DNA of 64,000 nt from DASYTH01 sp035762905. GTDB taxonomy: Bacteria; Actinomycetota; Actinomycetes; Mycobacteriales; Pseudonocardiaceae. Shown here in pieces: positions 30,944-39,531 of this stretch. Each line of letters starts with the position of its first letter. Positions within the stretch are counted from its first letter, which is position 1. The translations under genes and the position numbers were made by a program. Location of the stretch: positions 124,001 to 188,000 of the forward strand of contig NZ_DASUCC010000097.1 in NCBI RefSeq assembly GCF_035762905.1. Direction: 5' to 3'. Under the pieces are notes generated by a model, which saw only the letters and a program-made list of their open reading frames with translations, was not told the DNA's origin and did not search any database.

Positions 30944-32131
30944 CTAGCGGTTCTTCCGGCCTGACCTCTTGCTACGGGATCGGTCTGTGATCAGACCGGG
31001 AACCTCGGAGCCGTCGTCGGACGGCTGGCTGTTCGCTGGCTTGGCAGTGGCGGGCTTGGCGGTGGCGGGCTTGGCGGCCGTTGGTCGCTTGGCGGCCGCC
31101 GTGGTCCGCCGGGCGGCCGGCGGCTTCTTGGCCGCGGCCGAGCCATTGTCCTCGGCCTCCGCCGGCTTCGCCGCGTCGTCCCCGGTCGCCTCATCAGCCG
31201 CCGACGGCTTGGCCGGCTTCGCGGTGCCTCCGGTGGACTTGGCGGTGCCGGCCGGACGGGCGGTCCCGGCAGGCCGCTTCTTCGCCTGGGTCGGCCTGGC
31301 GCCCGGCTTCGGACCCAGCGAGGCACGCTTCTCCGCGGCCACTGCCTTCTTCTCCGCTTCCTCGCGGTCGATCCGGACGTAGACGATCCGCTGCTGCATC
31401 AGCGTCCAGCCGTTGTTGGCCAACCAGTAGATCAGCAGACCGATCGGGAAGAAGAAGCCGAAGATCAGCACGCCGAGCGGGAACATGTACAGCGTCAGCT
31501 TGTTCATGATCGCCGTCTGCGGGGTGGCCGCTTCCGGGTTCTGCCGGGCCACCGAGTGCCGGGCGGTCAGGTGGGTGAGCGCGCTGGCCAGGATCATCAG
31601 CGGTACCGCCACCGCGATCACGCCGCCCCGGGTGACCCCGAACGCGGTGAGCTGGTCGAGCGGCTGGGTGATGAAGTTGGACAACCCCGCCAGGCCGAAC
31701 AGCTTGGCGTTGATGTACGAATCCACGCCCTGGGCGTCGAAGAAGTAGTTCTCGGTCTTGCCCGGCGCGAACGAGCGCAGCACATGGAACAGACCGATGA
31801 ACACCGGGATCTGCAGCAACATCGGCAGGCAGCCGCCGAGCGGGCTGAAGCCGTGGTCGCGCTGCAGCTTCTGCATCTCCGCCGCTTGCTTCTGGCGGTC
31901 GTTCGCGTACTTCTTCTGGATCTTCTTGATCTCCGGCGCGAACTCCTGCATCTGCCGCATCGAGCGGACCTGCTTCACGAACGGCTTGAACATGATCGCG
32001 CGCAGCGTGAAGACCAGGAACATGATGGACAGCGCCCAGGTGACGCCGTTGTCGCTGCCGAACACGTGTCCGAAAACCCAGTGCCAACACCAGAGGATGA
32101 AGGACACGGGGTAATAGATGAAGTCGAGCAC
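30944..32131 (-). CDS. yidC: Membrane protein insertase YidC
   Basis: Inserts proteins into the cytoplasmic membrane, alone or with Sec. The protein has 395 residues. There are five hydrophobic segments, with the family core FSPLGGCLPMLLQIPVFIGLF in the middle and FPIGLLIYWLANNGWTLMQQ near residue 255. The C-terminal 130 residues are a basic, Ala/Pro/Lys-rich tail that includes short KPATA repeats, likely cytoplasmic and ribosome-facing. A GTG start is used. yidD ends 3 bases upstream. Confidence 0.96.
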   Translation of the reverse strand: MLDFIYYPVSFILWCWHWVFGHVFGSDNGVTWALSIMFLVFTLRAIMFKPFVKQVRSMRQMQEFAPEIKKIQKKYANDRQKQAAEMQKLQRDHGFSPLGGCLPMLLQIPVFIGLFHVLRSFAPGKTENYFFDAQGVDSYINAKLFGLAGLSNFITQPLDQLTAFGVTRGGVIAVAVPLMILASALTHLTARHSVARQNPEAATPQTAIMNKLTLYMFPLGVLIFGFFFPIGLLIYWLANNGWTLMQQRIVYVRIDREEAEKKAVAAEKRASLGPKPGARPTQAKKRPAGTARPAGTAKSTGGTAKPAKPSAADEATGDDAAKPAEAEDNGSAAAKKPPAARRTTAAAKRPTAAKPATAKPATAKPANSQPSDDGSEVPGLITDRSRSKRSGRKNR

Positions 32132-32134
32132 GAA

Positions 32135-32488
32135 CTACTCCTCGGCGGCGGGGCGGTGAGCCGGGCACGAACCGGCCGACTCGTCGGAACGATTACGGGG
32201 GCGCCGGACCGGAACCGGGTCCCACCCTCCACGGTGCCATGGTCCGCAGCGCAACAGCCGGCGGACGGTCAACCAGGTGCCGCGCAGCGCGCCGTGCACG
32301 GTCAGCGCCTCGAGCGCATAGGCACTGCAGCTGGGTTCGAACCGGCAGCTCGGCGGGAGAACGGGGGAGATCCAGGCGCGGTAGCCACGAACGGCGAGCA
32401 GCAGCAGCCGGGCGATCGGACCGGGACGGGTGGGGTCGGCGGGCCGCGGGTCTGGCTCAACCCGCTCGACGGTCCCCGAACCGATCAC
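32135..32488 (-). CDS. yidD: Membrane protein insertion efficiency factor YidD
   Basis: Small basic protein of 117 residues, thought to assist YidC. The family core is complete: RGYRAWISPVLPPSCRFEPSCSAYALEAL, then GTWLTVRRLLRCGPWHRGGWDPVP. The N- and C-terminal tails are Pro-rich and lineage-specific. It overlaps rnpA by 4 bases and is followed directly by yidC. Confidence 0.94.
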   Translation of the reverse strand: MIGSGTVERVEPDPRPADPTRPGPIARLLLLAVRGYRAWISPVLPPSCRFEPSCSAYALEALTVHGALRGTWLTVRRLLRCGPWHRGGWDPVPVRRPRNRSDESAGSCPAHRPAAEE

Positions 32489-32862
32489 CGCACACCGCCA
32501 TCGTCGTTCGACATCAGCCGCAGCCGGCGTAGCGCGGCGTCCAGGTCCTGCCGGAGCTCGGCGCTGGATGCGGCCGCGGCCAAGGGCAGCGCTCGCACGA
32601 TCAACGCGCTGCCCGAGGGGAGAGTTCCGAGCCGGTCGGCCACCGCGTGCCGCAACCGGCGGGTCACCCGGTGCCGGGTGACCGAGTTGCCGACCGCCTT
32701 GCTGACCACGAAGCCGGCCTTCACCGCCGGTGCCGGGTCCGGCCCGGTGGCCGGCGAGAGCAGCACGTGCACCACGATCCGCGGGCCACCGACCCGGCGA
32801 CCCTGGCGGGTCACCAGCCGGAAGTCCTGGCTGCGGGTCAGCCGCGCGGTCGCGGGAAGCAC
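32485..32862 (-). CDS. rnpA: Ribonuclease P protein component
   Basis: Basic protein subunit of RNase P, which trims the 5' end of pre-tRNAs. The protein has 125 residues. Signature segments are LTRSQDFRLVTRQGRRVGG near the start and VSKAVGNSVTRHRVTRRLRHAV, the RNR-type RNA-binding helix. GTG start. It lies 34 bases after rpmH and overlaps yidD, typical of the rpmH operon. Confidence 0.96.
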   Translation of the reverse strand: MLPATARLTRSQDFRLVTRQGRRVGGPRIVVHVLLSPATGPDPAPAVKAGFVVSKAVGNSVTRHRVTRRLRHAVADRLGTLPSGSALIVRALPLAAAASSAELRQDLDAALRRLRLMSNDDGGVR

Positions 32863-32896
32863 GGTGTGGGACCTCTGCTTCTTCCCGGCCGGCGAG

Positions 32897-33034
32897 TCAG
32901 GCCGACAGGCGGGTACGGCCCTTGCGCCGGCGGGCCGCGAGAATCGCCCGGCCGGCCCGAGTCCGCATGCGCAGGCGGAAACCGTGGGTCCTCGCCCGGC
33001 GGCGATTGTTCGGCTGGAAGGTGCGCTTGCTCAC
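32897..33034 (-). CDS. rpmH: 50S ribosomal protein L34
   Basis: 45-residue very basic ribosomal protein. It begins SKRTFQPNNRRRARTHGFR and ends with RRRKGRTRLSA, a full-length bacterial L34. It starts with GTG and is the first gene of the leftward rpmH-rnpA-yidD-yidC-jag operon, opposite to dnaA. Confidence 0.98.
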   Translation of the reverse strand: MSKRTFQPNNRRRARTHGFRLRMRTRAGRAILAARRRKGRTRLSA

Positions 33035-33579
33035 GGTCGGACTCCCGGTGCTGGCTAACCACGTGGTGCGTCAGTTAGATGTCGGTCTGGTAGGTCGCGC
33101 CGTCCGGGCGGGGTGCGCACGCGGCGACCATATGCCGGGCACGCGAAACACGCCCACCGTTCACGGGGACCTAGTTGAGGTTACGCACCCTGATCGCGGT
33201 GGCCAAATCGGGGTATGCCCTCGACGGTCCGTGAGGCTCAAGTCACTCCATCGGTACCGCCTGGCGACACGCCGACCTCGTTCGGATGTTTGCCTACCGT
33301 CGCGTCTTGTGGCATAGCCCGACCCTTGTTAGCGTGCGGGCTCTTGGTTGGCCAGATGGGAGTGGGAGTCCCCGCTGCGCGACTGAAGTAGGTTTGAACC
33401 CCCGCCGCCGGTTCAGGCGCACTTTCGTGCACAGTTGTGGACAACTCTGTGGATGCCGCGTGGCATCCGGACCGCGCGTGTCGACACGGGAGGCCCGGCA
33501 TGGTGCGACTCGCCACGGGGGTGAGTCGTGGGGGCTGCGCTTCCGCGCGGCCCGGGATCGGGGGGAGGGAAGCCACCAG
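33035..33579. promoter_or_regulatory. rpmH-dnaA divergent intergenic region (545 bp)
   Basis: The region must carry the rpmH promoter leftward and the dnaA promoter rightward. Facing dnaA, TTGTGG near 33308 followed 16 bases later by TTAGCG is a weak promoter candidate. Facing rpmH, TAGGTC/TAACCT words near 33165-33185 are possible -10 elements. A DnaA-box pair lies at 33436-33456, and GGGAGGGA before the dnaA GTG is the ribosome binding site. I see no gene in it. Confidence 0.6.
33436..33456. promoter_or_regulatory. DnaA boxes in the dnaA leader
   Basis: TGTGGACAA (33436-33444) is a perfect DnaA box and TGTGGATGC (33448-33456) a 7/9 match. Both lie upstream of the dnaA start, an arrangement known elsewhere to allow DnaA to repress its own gene. 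Confidence 0.7.
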
Positions 33580-35127
33580 GTGTCCGATCATCAGCTGAAC
33601 CTCGGTGTGGTGTGGGAACAGGTGGTCCGGGAACTGTCCGCGGGAACCCTGTCCCCACAACAGCGCGCCTGGATGCGGGTGACCAGACCGATCGGTCTGC
33701 TGGACGGCACCGCGCTGCTCGCCGCGCCGAGTGACTTCGCCAAGGACGCAATCGAACGCGCGCTGCGCGGGCCGATCACCGACGCGCTGTCCCGCCGGCT
33801 GGGACGCGAGGTTTCCCTTGCGGTCAAGGTCGATCCGGTCGGCACGCCGCCGCCACCGCCCGGACCGCGCGGCAACGGCAACGGTCCGCATGAGCCACCG
33901 GTCGGCAACGGGATGGAGGTGCCGGACCCGCTCTCCCTTGGCGTGGAACCGGAAACCGACATCGACGCGGCGGACGAGGTGGACGAGGAGGGCGAGGCGC
34001 TCGCCACCGTGCACGAGATCTGGCCCACCTTCACCGGATCGCAGACCACGACCGGACAACCGTTCACCGCACCGGCCCAGCCGCAGACCTCCAAGACCCG
34101 GCTCAACGAGAAGTACACCTTCGACACGTTCGTCATCGGTGCGTCCAACCGGTTCGCACACGCCGCCGCGGTCGCGGTGGCCGAGGCGCCGGCCCGGGCC
34201 TACAACCCGTTGTTCATCTGGGGCGAGTCCGGACTGGGCAAGACCCACCTGCTGCACGCGGTCGGGCACTACGCGCAACGGCTGTTCCCCGGTATGCGGG
34301 TGCGCTATGTGTCCACAGAGGAATTCACCAACGACTTCATCAACTCGCTGCGCGACGACCGCAAGGTGGCCTTCCAGCGCCGCTACCGGGACATCGACAT
34401 CCTGCTGGTCGACGACATCCAGTTCCTGGAAGGCAAGGAAGGAACCCAGGAGGAGTTCTTCCATACCTTCAACACGTTGCACAACGCCAACAAGCAGATC
34501 GTGGTCTCGTCGGACCGGCCGCCGAAACGCCTTGAGACGCTGGAGGACCGGCTGCGCACCCGGTTCGAGTGGGGCCTGATCACCGACATCCAACCGCCCG
34601 AGTTGGAGACCCGGATCGCCATCCTGCGCAAGAAGGCCGCGCAGGACCGGCTCGCCGCGCCGGCCGAGGTGCTGGAGTTCATCGCCGCCCGGATCGAGCA
34701 CAACATCCGCGAGCTGGAGGGCGCGCTGATCCGGGTCACCGCGTTCGCCTCGCTGAACCAGCAGCCGGTCGATCTCGGGCTGGCCGAGATCGTGCTGCGC
34801 GACCTGATTCCCGACTCCCAGGTTCCGGAGATCAGCGCCGCCACGATCATGGCGGTCACCGCCGAGTACTTCGGCGTGACGATCGACGATCTGTGCGGGC
34901 CTGGCAAGACCAAGGCGCTCGCCCAGTCCCGGCAGATCTCCATGTACCTGTGCCGGGAACTGACCGATCTGTCGCTGCCCAAGATCGGGCAGACGTTCGG
35001 CGGCCGCGACCACACCACGGTCATGCACGCGGACAAGAAGATCCGCAAGGAGATGGCCGAGCGGCGGCGGACCTACGAGCAGGTCCAGGAGCTCACCTCG
35101 CGGATCAAGCAGCGCGCCCGCGGCTGA
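33580..35127 (+). CDS. dnaA: Chromosomal replication initiator DnaA
   Basis: AAA+ initiator protein of 515 residues. Domain I (about 1-85, LNLGVVWEQVVRELSAG) is followed by an acidic, Pro-rich domain II. Domain III has Walker A GESGLGKTHLLHAVG and Walker B DILLVDDIQFLEGKE. Domain IV carries the DnaA-box-reading signature GGRDHTTVMHADKKI. I placed the start at the GTG with GGGAGGGA upstream; the open frame extends 98 codons further without family support. oriC follows directly. Confidence 0.98.
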   Translation: MSDHQLNLGVVWEQVVRELSAGTLSPQQRAWMRVTRPIGLLDGTALLAAPSDFAKDAIERALRGPITDALSRRLGREVSLAVKVDPVGTPPPPPGPRGNGNGPHEPPVGNGMEVPDPLSLGVEPETDIDAADEVDEEGEALATVHEIWPTFTGSQTTTGQPFTAPAQPQTSKTRLNEKYTFDTFVIGASNRFAHAAAVAVAEAPARAYNPLFIWGESGLGKTHLLHAVGHYAQRLFPGMRVRYVSTEEFTNDFINSLRDDRKVAFQRRYRDIDILLVDDIQFLEGKEGTQEEFFHTFNTLHNANKQIVVSSDRPPKRLETLEDRLRTRFEWGLITDIQPPELETRIAILRKKAAQDRLAAPAEVLEFIAARIEHNIRELEGALIRVTAFASLNQQPVDLGLAEIVLRDLIPDSQVPEISAATIMAVTAEYFGVTIDDLCGPGKTKALAQSRQISMYLCRELTDLSLPKIGQTFGGRDHTTVMHADKKIRKEMAERRRTYEQVQELTSRIKQRARG

Positions 35128-35563
35128 TCACAACTTCGTCACATGGCGACGGTTGCGCGCCGTTCGCGGATGTCTTTGCACATGCACCCTGTGTACGGCC
35201 TGGGCATGGACCCACCCACAGCTGGGGATCGGCCTGTGGACAACTCGGGCCGGTTGTGGAACGCCGCGCCGCCGCACCGGATCCATCCACGGGTCGGCGA
35301 GCTGTCCACGGATCGGGCACCGGACTCGTCCACAGTCCACCGGGCCGTGCGACCTGCGCGGGCGCCGGCTGTCCACACAACCCACAGGACCTACTACTAC
35401 GGCTGTTCTTCCTCTCTAAAAAGAATCAAGAAAAGAACAACAGGCGCGTGATTGCGGGCACGTGGCACCGGCTACGGTTGACGTCCACCGTCAAGGTGTG
35501 TCCCGGGGCATGCATACCCGCCCAGTGCGGCGTCGAATCCCCCCGATGCGAGGAAGGACTCCC
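35128..35563. other. oriC: Origin of replication oriC (dnaA-dnaN intergenic, 436 bp)
   Basis: The gap holds one perfect DnaA box, TGTGGACAA (35235-35243), and two 8/9 matches, TCGTCCACA (35326-35334) and CTGTCCACA (35369-35377). Weaker matches are at 35255-35263 and 35302-35310. They point in both directions. An AT-rich stretch at about 35402-35440, rare in this GC-rich sequence, is bounded by the inverted repeat TGTTCTT/AAGAACA (35404-35410, 35433-35439) and is the likely unwinding element. The rest leads into the dnaN promoter. Fewer clear boxes are visible than in Streptomyces origins. Confidence 0.88.
35452..35494 (+). promoter_or_regulatory. Candidate dnaN promoter with inverted repeat
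   Basis: TTGCGG (35452-35457) and TACGGT (35473-35478) are 15 bases apart. Directly after lies TTGACG-TCCAC-CGTCAA (35478-35494), a perfect 6-bp inverted repeat where a regulator could bind near the transcription start. A ribosome binding site AGGAAGGA precedes dnaN. Confidence 0.35.
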
Positions 35564-36697
35564 ATGAAGATCCGCGTCGAGCGCGACGGTCTCGCCGACG
35601 CCGTCGCCTGGGTCGCGCGCAGCCTGCCGTCCCGACCCCCGGTTCCGGTCCTCGGCGGAATTCTCGTCGACGCCTCCGAGTCGGAGGCGCTGACCATCTC
35701 CGGATTCGACTACGAGGTCTCGGCCACCGTGGGCGTGCCGGCCACGATCGCCGACGGCGGCCGCACCCTGGTCTCCGGCCGGCTGCTCGCCGAGATCACC
35801 CGGGCGCTGCCCGCCCAGCCGGTGGAGATCTTCGTCGACGGTTCCCGGGTCGTGATCACCTGTGGCAACGCCAAGTTCAGCCTGCCAACGATGCCGGTCG
35901 AGGACTACCCGCAGCTGCCGGCGATGCCGCCGCACGCCGGGCAACTGGCCGGCGAGGTGTTCGGCCAGGCGGTCGGCCAGGTCGCGGTGGCCGCCGGCCG
36001 GGACGACACGCTGCCGATGCTCACCGGGGTTCGGCTGGAGATCAGCGGCGACAAGCTGACCATGGTGGCCACCGACCGGTTCCGGCTGGCATTGCGCGAG
36101 TTCACCTGGCAGCCGGACGAAAGCATGGCCGGCGCCGGCGAGGTGGCCGTGCTGGTCCCGGCCCGCACGCTTGCCGAAGCGGCCAAGGCACTGGGCACGG
36201 CGGGCAGCACGGTCGAGCTGGCGCTGGCTTCCGGCGACGGGCTGCTCGGCCTGTCCGGCTCCGGCCGGCGCACCACCACCCGGCTGCTGGACGCGGAGTT
36301 CCCGCGGTACCGCCAGCTGCTGCCCAACGAGCAGACCTCGACCGCGGTGATGGACGTGGCGCCGTTCGTCGAGGCGATCAAGCGCGTTTCGCTGGTGGCC
36401 GAGCGGGGCACCCAGGTGCGGCTGGAGTTCGCCGACGGCGGGCTGCGGCTGTCCGCGGGCGGTGAGGACGAGGGCAGCGCCGAGGAGGAGCTGGCGGTGG
36501 AGTTCACCGGCGAACCGGTGACCATCGCGTTCAACCCGGGCTACCTGCTCGAGGGCCTCGGAGCCCTGCACGCCGACCGCGCCCAGCTGTCGTTCACCAC
36601 CCCGAACCGGCCGGCACTGGTCAAGGGCGTGGACGGCGAGGGCGAGGTCGTCGCCGGCTACCTGTACCTGCTGATGCCGGTCCGGCTGCCGGGCTGA
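35564..36697 (+). CDS. dnaN: DNA polymerase III beta sliding clamp
   Basis: Ring-shaped clamp that tethers the replicative polymerase. The protein has 377 residues in three similar domains, starting MKIRVERDGLADAVAWVARSLPSRP and ending VAGYLYLLMPVRLPG, the conserved clamp C-terminus. The ATG at 35564 follows AGGAAGGA; an ATG six codons upstream would place the ribosome binding site inside the gene. First gene downstream of oriC. Confidence 0.98.
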   Translation: MKIRVERDGLADAVAWVARSLPSRPPVPVLGGILVDASESEALTISGFDYEVSATVGVPATIADGGRTLVSGRLLAEITRALPAQPVEIFVDGSRVVITCGNAKFSLPTMPVEDYPQLPAMPPHAGQLAGEVFGQAVGQVAVAAGRDDTLPMLTGVRLEISGDKLTMVATDRFRLALREFTWQPDESMAGAGEVAVLVPARTLAEAAKALGTAGSTVELALASGDGLLGLSGSGRRTTTRLLDAEFPRYRQLLPNEQTSTAVMDVAPFVEAIKRVSLVAERGTQVRLEFADGGLRLSAGGEDEGSAEEELAVEFTGEPVTIAFNPGYLLEGLGALHADRAQLSFTTPNRPALVKGVDGEGEVVAGYLYLLMPVRLPG

Positions 36698-36713
36698 ATC
36701 GAGAGGAACCGCG

Positions 36714-37625
36714 GTGCAGGTGGGACTGGTCGGCCTCGGCCGGATGGGCTTCAACATGCGCGAGCGGTTGCGCCGGGCCGGTCACGAGGTGATCGGCTAC
36801 GACCGCAACCCGGAGGTCAGCGACTCCAGCTCGCTGGCGGATCTGGTCGACAAGCTCGATGCGCCTCGGGTGATCTGGGTGATGGTCCCGTCCGGCGAGC
36901 CGACCCGGCAGACCGTCGCGGAGTTGGCCACCCACCTGTCCGAGGGCGACCTGGTGATCGACGGCGGCAACTCCCGGCACACCGATGACCGGGTCAACGC
37001 CGAGCGGCTGGCCGGGCACGGCGTGCACTATCTGGACTGCGGGGTCTCCGGCGGGGTGTGGGGGCTGGAGAACGGGTACGGCCTGATGGTCGGCGGCGAC
37101 GCCGCGGACGTCGAGCGGGCCATGCCGATCTTCGACGCGCTGCGCCCGGCCGGCCCCCGCGAGGAGGGCTTCGCACACGCCGGGGCGGTCGGCGCCGGGC
37201 ACTTCGCCAAGATGGTGCACAACGGCATCGAGTACGGCCTGATGCAGGCCTACGCCGAGGGCTACGAGCTGCTGGTCGCGGCCCGGATGGTGACCAACGT
37301 TCCGGCCGTGCTCAAGGCCTGGACCCGGGGCACCGTGGTGCGCTCGTGGCTGCTCGACCTGTTAGTCAAGGCGCTGACGGAGGACCCGGAGCTGGCCGAG
37401 ATCACCGGCTGGGTGGAGGACTCCGGCGAGGGCCGCTGGACGGTGGAGGACGCGATCAACCACGCCGTGCCGATCCCGGTGATCTCCTCCGCGCTGTTCG
37501 CCCGGTTCGCCTCCCGGCAGGAGGACTCGCCGGCCATGAAGGCGGTCGCCGCGCTGCGCGCCCAGTTCGGCGGGCACGCGGTGCACCGGGCCGGGCCCAC
37601 CTCCGGCGCCGGCACGACCGGCTAG
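36714..37625 (+). CDS. gnd: 6-phosphogluconate dehydrogenase (decarboxylating), short form
   Basis: Oxidative pentose-phosphate enzyme: 6-phosphogluconate to ribulose-5-phosphate, CO2 and NAD(P)H. The protein has 303 residues, the short GntZ/YqeC type rather than the 470-residue form. Rossmann motif GLVGLGRMGFNM is at the N-terminus, with the substrate loop DGGNSRHTDD, the signature DCGVSGGVWGLENGYGLMVGG, and the catalytic Lys region GHFAKMVHNGIEYGLMQAYAEG. It lies between dnaN and recF, as in Streptomyces and not in Mycobacterium. GTG start with GAGAGGA. Confidence 0.93.
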   Translation: MQVGLVGLGRMGFNMRERLRRAGHEVIGYDRNPEVSDSSSLADLVDKLDAPRVIWVMVPSGEPTRQTVAELATHLSEGDLVIDGGNSRHTDDRVNAERLAGHGVHYLDCGVSGGVWGLENGYGLMVGGDAADVERAMPIFDALRPAGPREEGFAHAGAVGAGHFAKMVHNGIEYGLMQAYAEGYELLVAARMVTNVPAVLKAWTRGTVVRSWLLDLLVKALTEDPELAEITGWVEDSGEGRWTVEDAINHAVPIPVISSALFARFASRQEDSPAMKAVAALRAQFGGHAVHRAGPTSGAGTTG

Positions 37626-37638
37626 CCGACACAGATAT

Positions 37639-38796
37639 ATGTACGTGCGGCACCTGCAGGTCGCCGACTTCCGGTCCTGGGAGCAGGCCGAGCTCGAGCT
37701 CGAACCGGGCGCCACGGTGCTCATCGGGCCCAACGGCCAGGGCAAGACCAACCTGATCGAGGCGGTGGGCTACGTGGCGACGCTCGGCTCGCACCGGGTG
37801 GCCACCGACGTCCCGCTGATCCGGCACGGCTGCGCCCGGGCGATCGTGCGCACGACGGTGGTCAACGCCGGCCGCGAGCTGACCGTGGAGCTGGAGATCA
37901 CCCCCGGCAAGGCCAACCGGGCCCGGGTCAACCGCGGTCCGGTGCCCCGGCCGCGCGACGTGCTCGGCATCCTGCGCACGGTGTTGTTCGCGCCCGAGGA
38001 CCTGGCTCTGGTCCGGGGCGACCCGGGGGAGCGGCGCCGGTTCCTGGACGACCTGCTGGTGCTGCGCGCGCCCCGGTTCGCCGGGGTGCGGGCCGACTAC
38101 GAGCGGGTGCTGCGGCAACGCAACGCGCTGCTCAAGACCGCCGGCGCCGCCCGGCGGGCGGGTTCGCGCGGCGACATCTCCACCCTGGACGTGTGGGACG
38201 GGCACCTGGCCGGACACGGCGCCCAGCTGCTGGCCGCCCGGCTGGACCTGGTGGCCGACCTGGCTCCGCACGTCGCGGCCAGCTACGCCGGGATCGCCCC
38301 GGAGTCCAAGCCGGCCGAGATCGGCTACCGGTCCACCATCGCCGAGCTGCTGCCGGCCGGGTACGGCACGCCCGGGCATCGGGCCGACGTGGAGGTGTCG
38401 ACCGACGCACTGCTCGCGGCGCTGGTGGCCGGCCGGGACGCGGAGCTGGACCGTGGGGTCAGCCTGGTCGGACCGCACCGCGACGAGCTGGAACTGGTGC
38501 TCGACGGGGTTCCGGCCAAGGGCTATGCCAGCCACGGCGAGTCCTGGTCGTTCGCGCTGGCCCTGCGGTTGGCCTCCTACGAGCTGCTCCGGGCCGAGGG
38601 CAGCGAGCCGGTGCTGGTGCTCGACGACGTGTTCGCGGAGTTGGACCAGCGCCGCCGGCAGCGACTCGCCGACGTGGCCGCGGCGGCCGAACAAGTCTTG
38701 GTGACGGCCGCGGTGGCGGAGGATGTTCCGGGTGAGCTGGCCACCGCCAGGTATTCGGTGGCCGACGGAGAGGTACGACGTGGCTACAACGAGTGA
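37639..38796 (+). CDS. recF: DNA replication and repair protein RecF
   Basis: SMC-like ATPase that helps load RecA at gaps, 385 residues. Walker A is IGPNGQGKTNLIEAVGY (about 30-45). Later come the signature DRGVSLVGPHRDELEL and Walker B VLVLDDVFAELDQRRR near residue 330. It overlaps the DUF721 gene by 17 bases, a usual arrangement for this operon. Confidence 0.96.
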   Translation: MYVRHLQVADFRSWEQAELELEPGATVLIGPNGQGKTNLIEAVGYVATLGSHRVATDVPLIRHGCARAIVRTTVVNAGRELTVELEITPGKANRARVNRGPVPRPRDVLGILRTVLFAPEDLALVRGDPGERRRFLDDLLVLRAPRFAGVRADYERVLRQRNALLKTAGAARRAGSRGDISTLDVWDGHLAGHGAQLLAARLDLVADLAPHVAASYAGIAPESKPAEIGYRSTIAELLPAGYGTPGHRADVEVSTDALLAALVAGRDAELDRGVSLVGPHRDELELVLDGVPAKGYASHGESWSFALALRLASYELLRAEGSEPVLVLDDVFAELDQRRRQRLADVAAAAEQVLVTAAVAEDVPGELATARYSVADGEVRRGYNE

Positions 38797-39439
38797 CAAC
38801 CAACGTCCCACATCTGGGGACAACCCTGTGGATAGTGTGGATAACGCTGTCACTGTGCGCCCGATCGGTGGAGTGGATCGGGCCGTTTCCCGTGAAGTCG
38901 GCCCCCAGGCGGATGGTGTTTCGGGCGACGCGCCGCTGCGCGGATCGGATCTGGCCAGGGCCGCGCTGCGGGCCGCCCGGGCCGCCGCCACCGGCCGGGC
39001 CGCGAACGCGGTTCCGGCCCGGCGCCGCACGGTCGTGGCCGGCGCCCGCAGGCGCCGCCGGTGGTCCGGGCCCGGGCCGGACGACCGGGATCCCCAGCCG
39101 CTCGGCCGGCTCGCCGCCCGACTGGCCACCGACCGCGGCTGGTCGCAACGGCTGGCTGCCGGGCACGTGTTCGCCCGGTGGGCCCGGCTGGTCGGCGAGG
39201 AGGTGGCCGAGCACGCCACCCCGGTGACCCTGCGCGACGGGGTCCTGACCGTGCAGGCCGCGTCCACCGCGTGGGCCACCCAGCTGCGGCTGCTCAACCG
39301 GCAGCTGCTGACCAGGATCGCCGCCGGGGTGGGCGCGGGCGTGGTCACCCGGCTCAAGGTGCAGGGCCCGGCGGCGCCGAGTTGGCGGTACGGCACGAGG
39401 CACGTCGCCGGCCGCGGTCCGCGCGACACGTATGGCTGA
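38780..39439 (+). CDS. DUF721 protein (DciA-like, Rv0004 position)
   Basis: Protein of 219 residues. The N-terminal half is Arg/Ala-rich and unstructured, the C-terminal half (about 120-200) is the DUF721 domain with WARLVGEEVAEHATPVTLRDGVLTVQ and STAWATQLRLLNRQLL. DUF721 proteins of the DciA type help load the replicative helicase, which fits a gene between recF and gyrB. The start is the GTG with GAGAGG inside recF. Its first codons contain three DnaA boxes, which is unusual. In M. tuberculosis the same place is Rv0004. Confidence 0.88.
   Translation: MATTSDNQRPTSGDNPVDSVDNAVTVRPIGGVDRAVSREVGPQADGVSGDAPLRGSDLARAALRAARAAATGRAANAVPARRRTVVAGARRRRRWSGPGPDDRDPQPLGRLAARLATDRGWSQRLAAGHVFARWARLVGEEVAEHATPVTLRDGVLTVQAASTAWATQLRLLNRQLLTRIAAGVGAGVVTRLKVQGPAAPSWRYGTRHVAGRGPRDTYG
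38815..38844. promoter_or_regulatory. Cluster of three DnaA boxes inside the DUF721 reading frame
   Basis: TGGGGACAA (38815-38823, 8/9), TGTGGATAG (38827-38835, 8/9) and TGTGGATAA (38836-38844, perfect for the TTATCCACA form) lie in the same orientation, 12 and 9 bases apart. They encode GDNPVDSVDN near the N-terminus of DUF721. This is 3.5 kb from oriC. Confidence 0.7.
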
Positions 39440-39531
39440 AATGCCGCGTTCGGGGTGCGGCGGTCGAGTCCCTACCTGACCGAATCCCCGTCCGCGCTTC
39501 AGTGAGCGCGCTGGGGGTGTCCTAGGGCCCG

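Noticed and set aside
30930..31330. KPATA repeats in the yidC tail as a tandem DNA repeat
   Set aside because: Only a few imperfect copies; explained by a low-complexity Lys/Ala/Pro protein tail.
35378..35386. Extra DnaA box CAACCCACA in oriC
   Set aside because: Only 5 of 9 positions match the consensus.
38885..38898. Degenerate parS (GTTTCCCGTGAAGT)
   Set aside because: Only 11 of 14 bases match and it lies inside DUF721 coding sequence.
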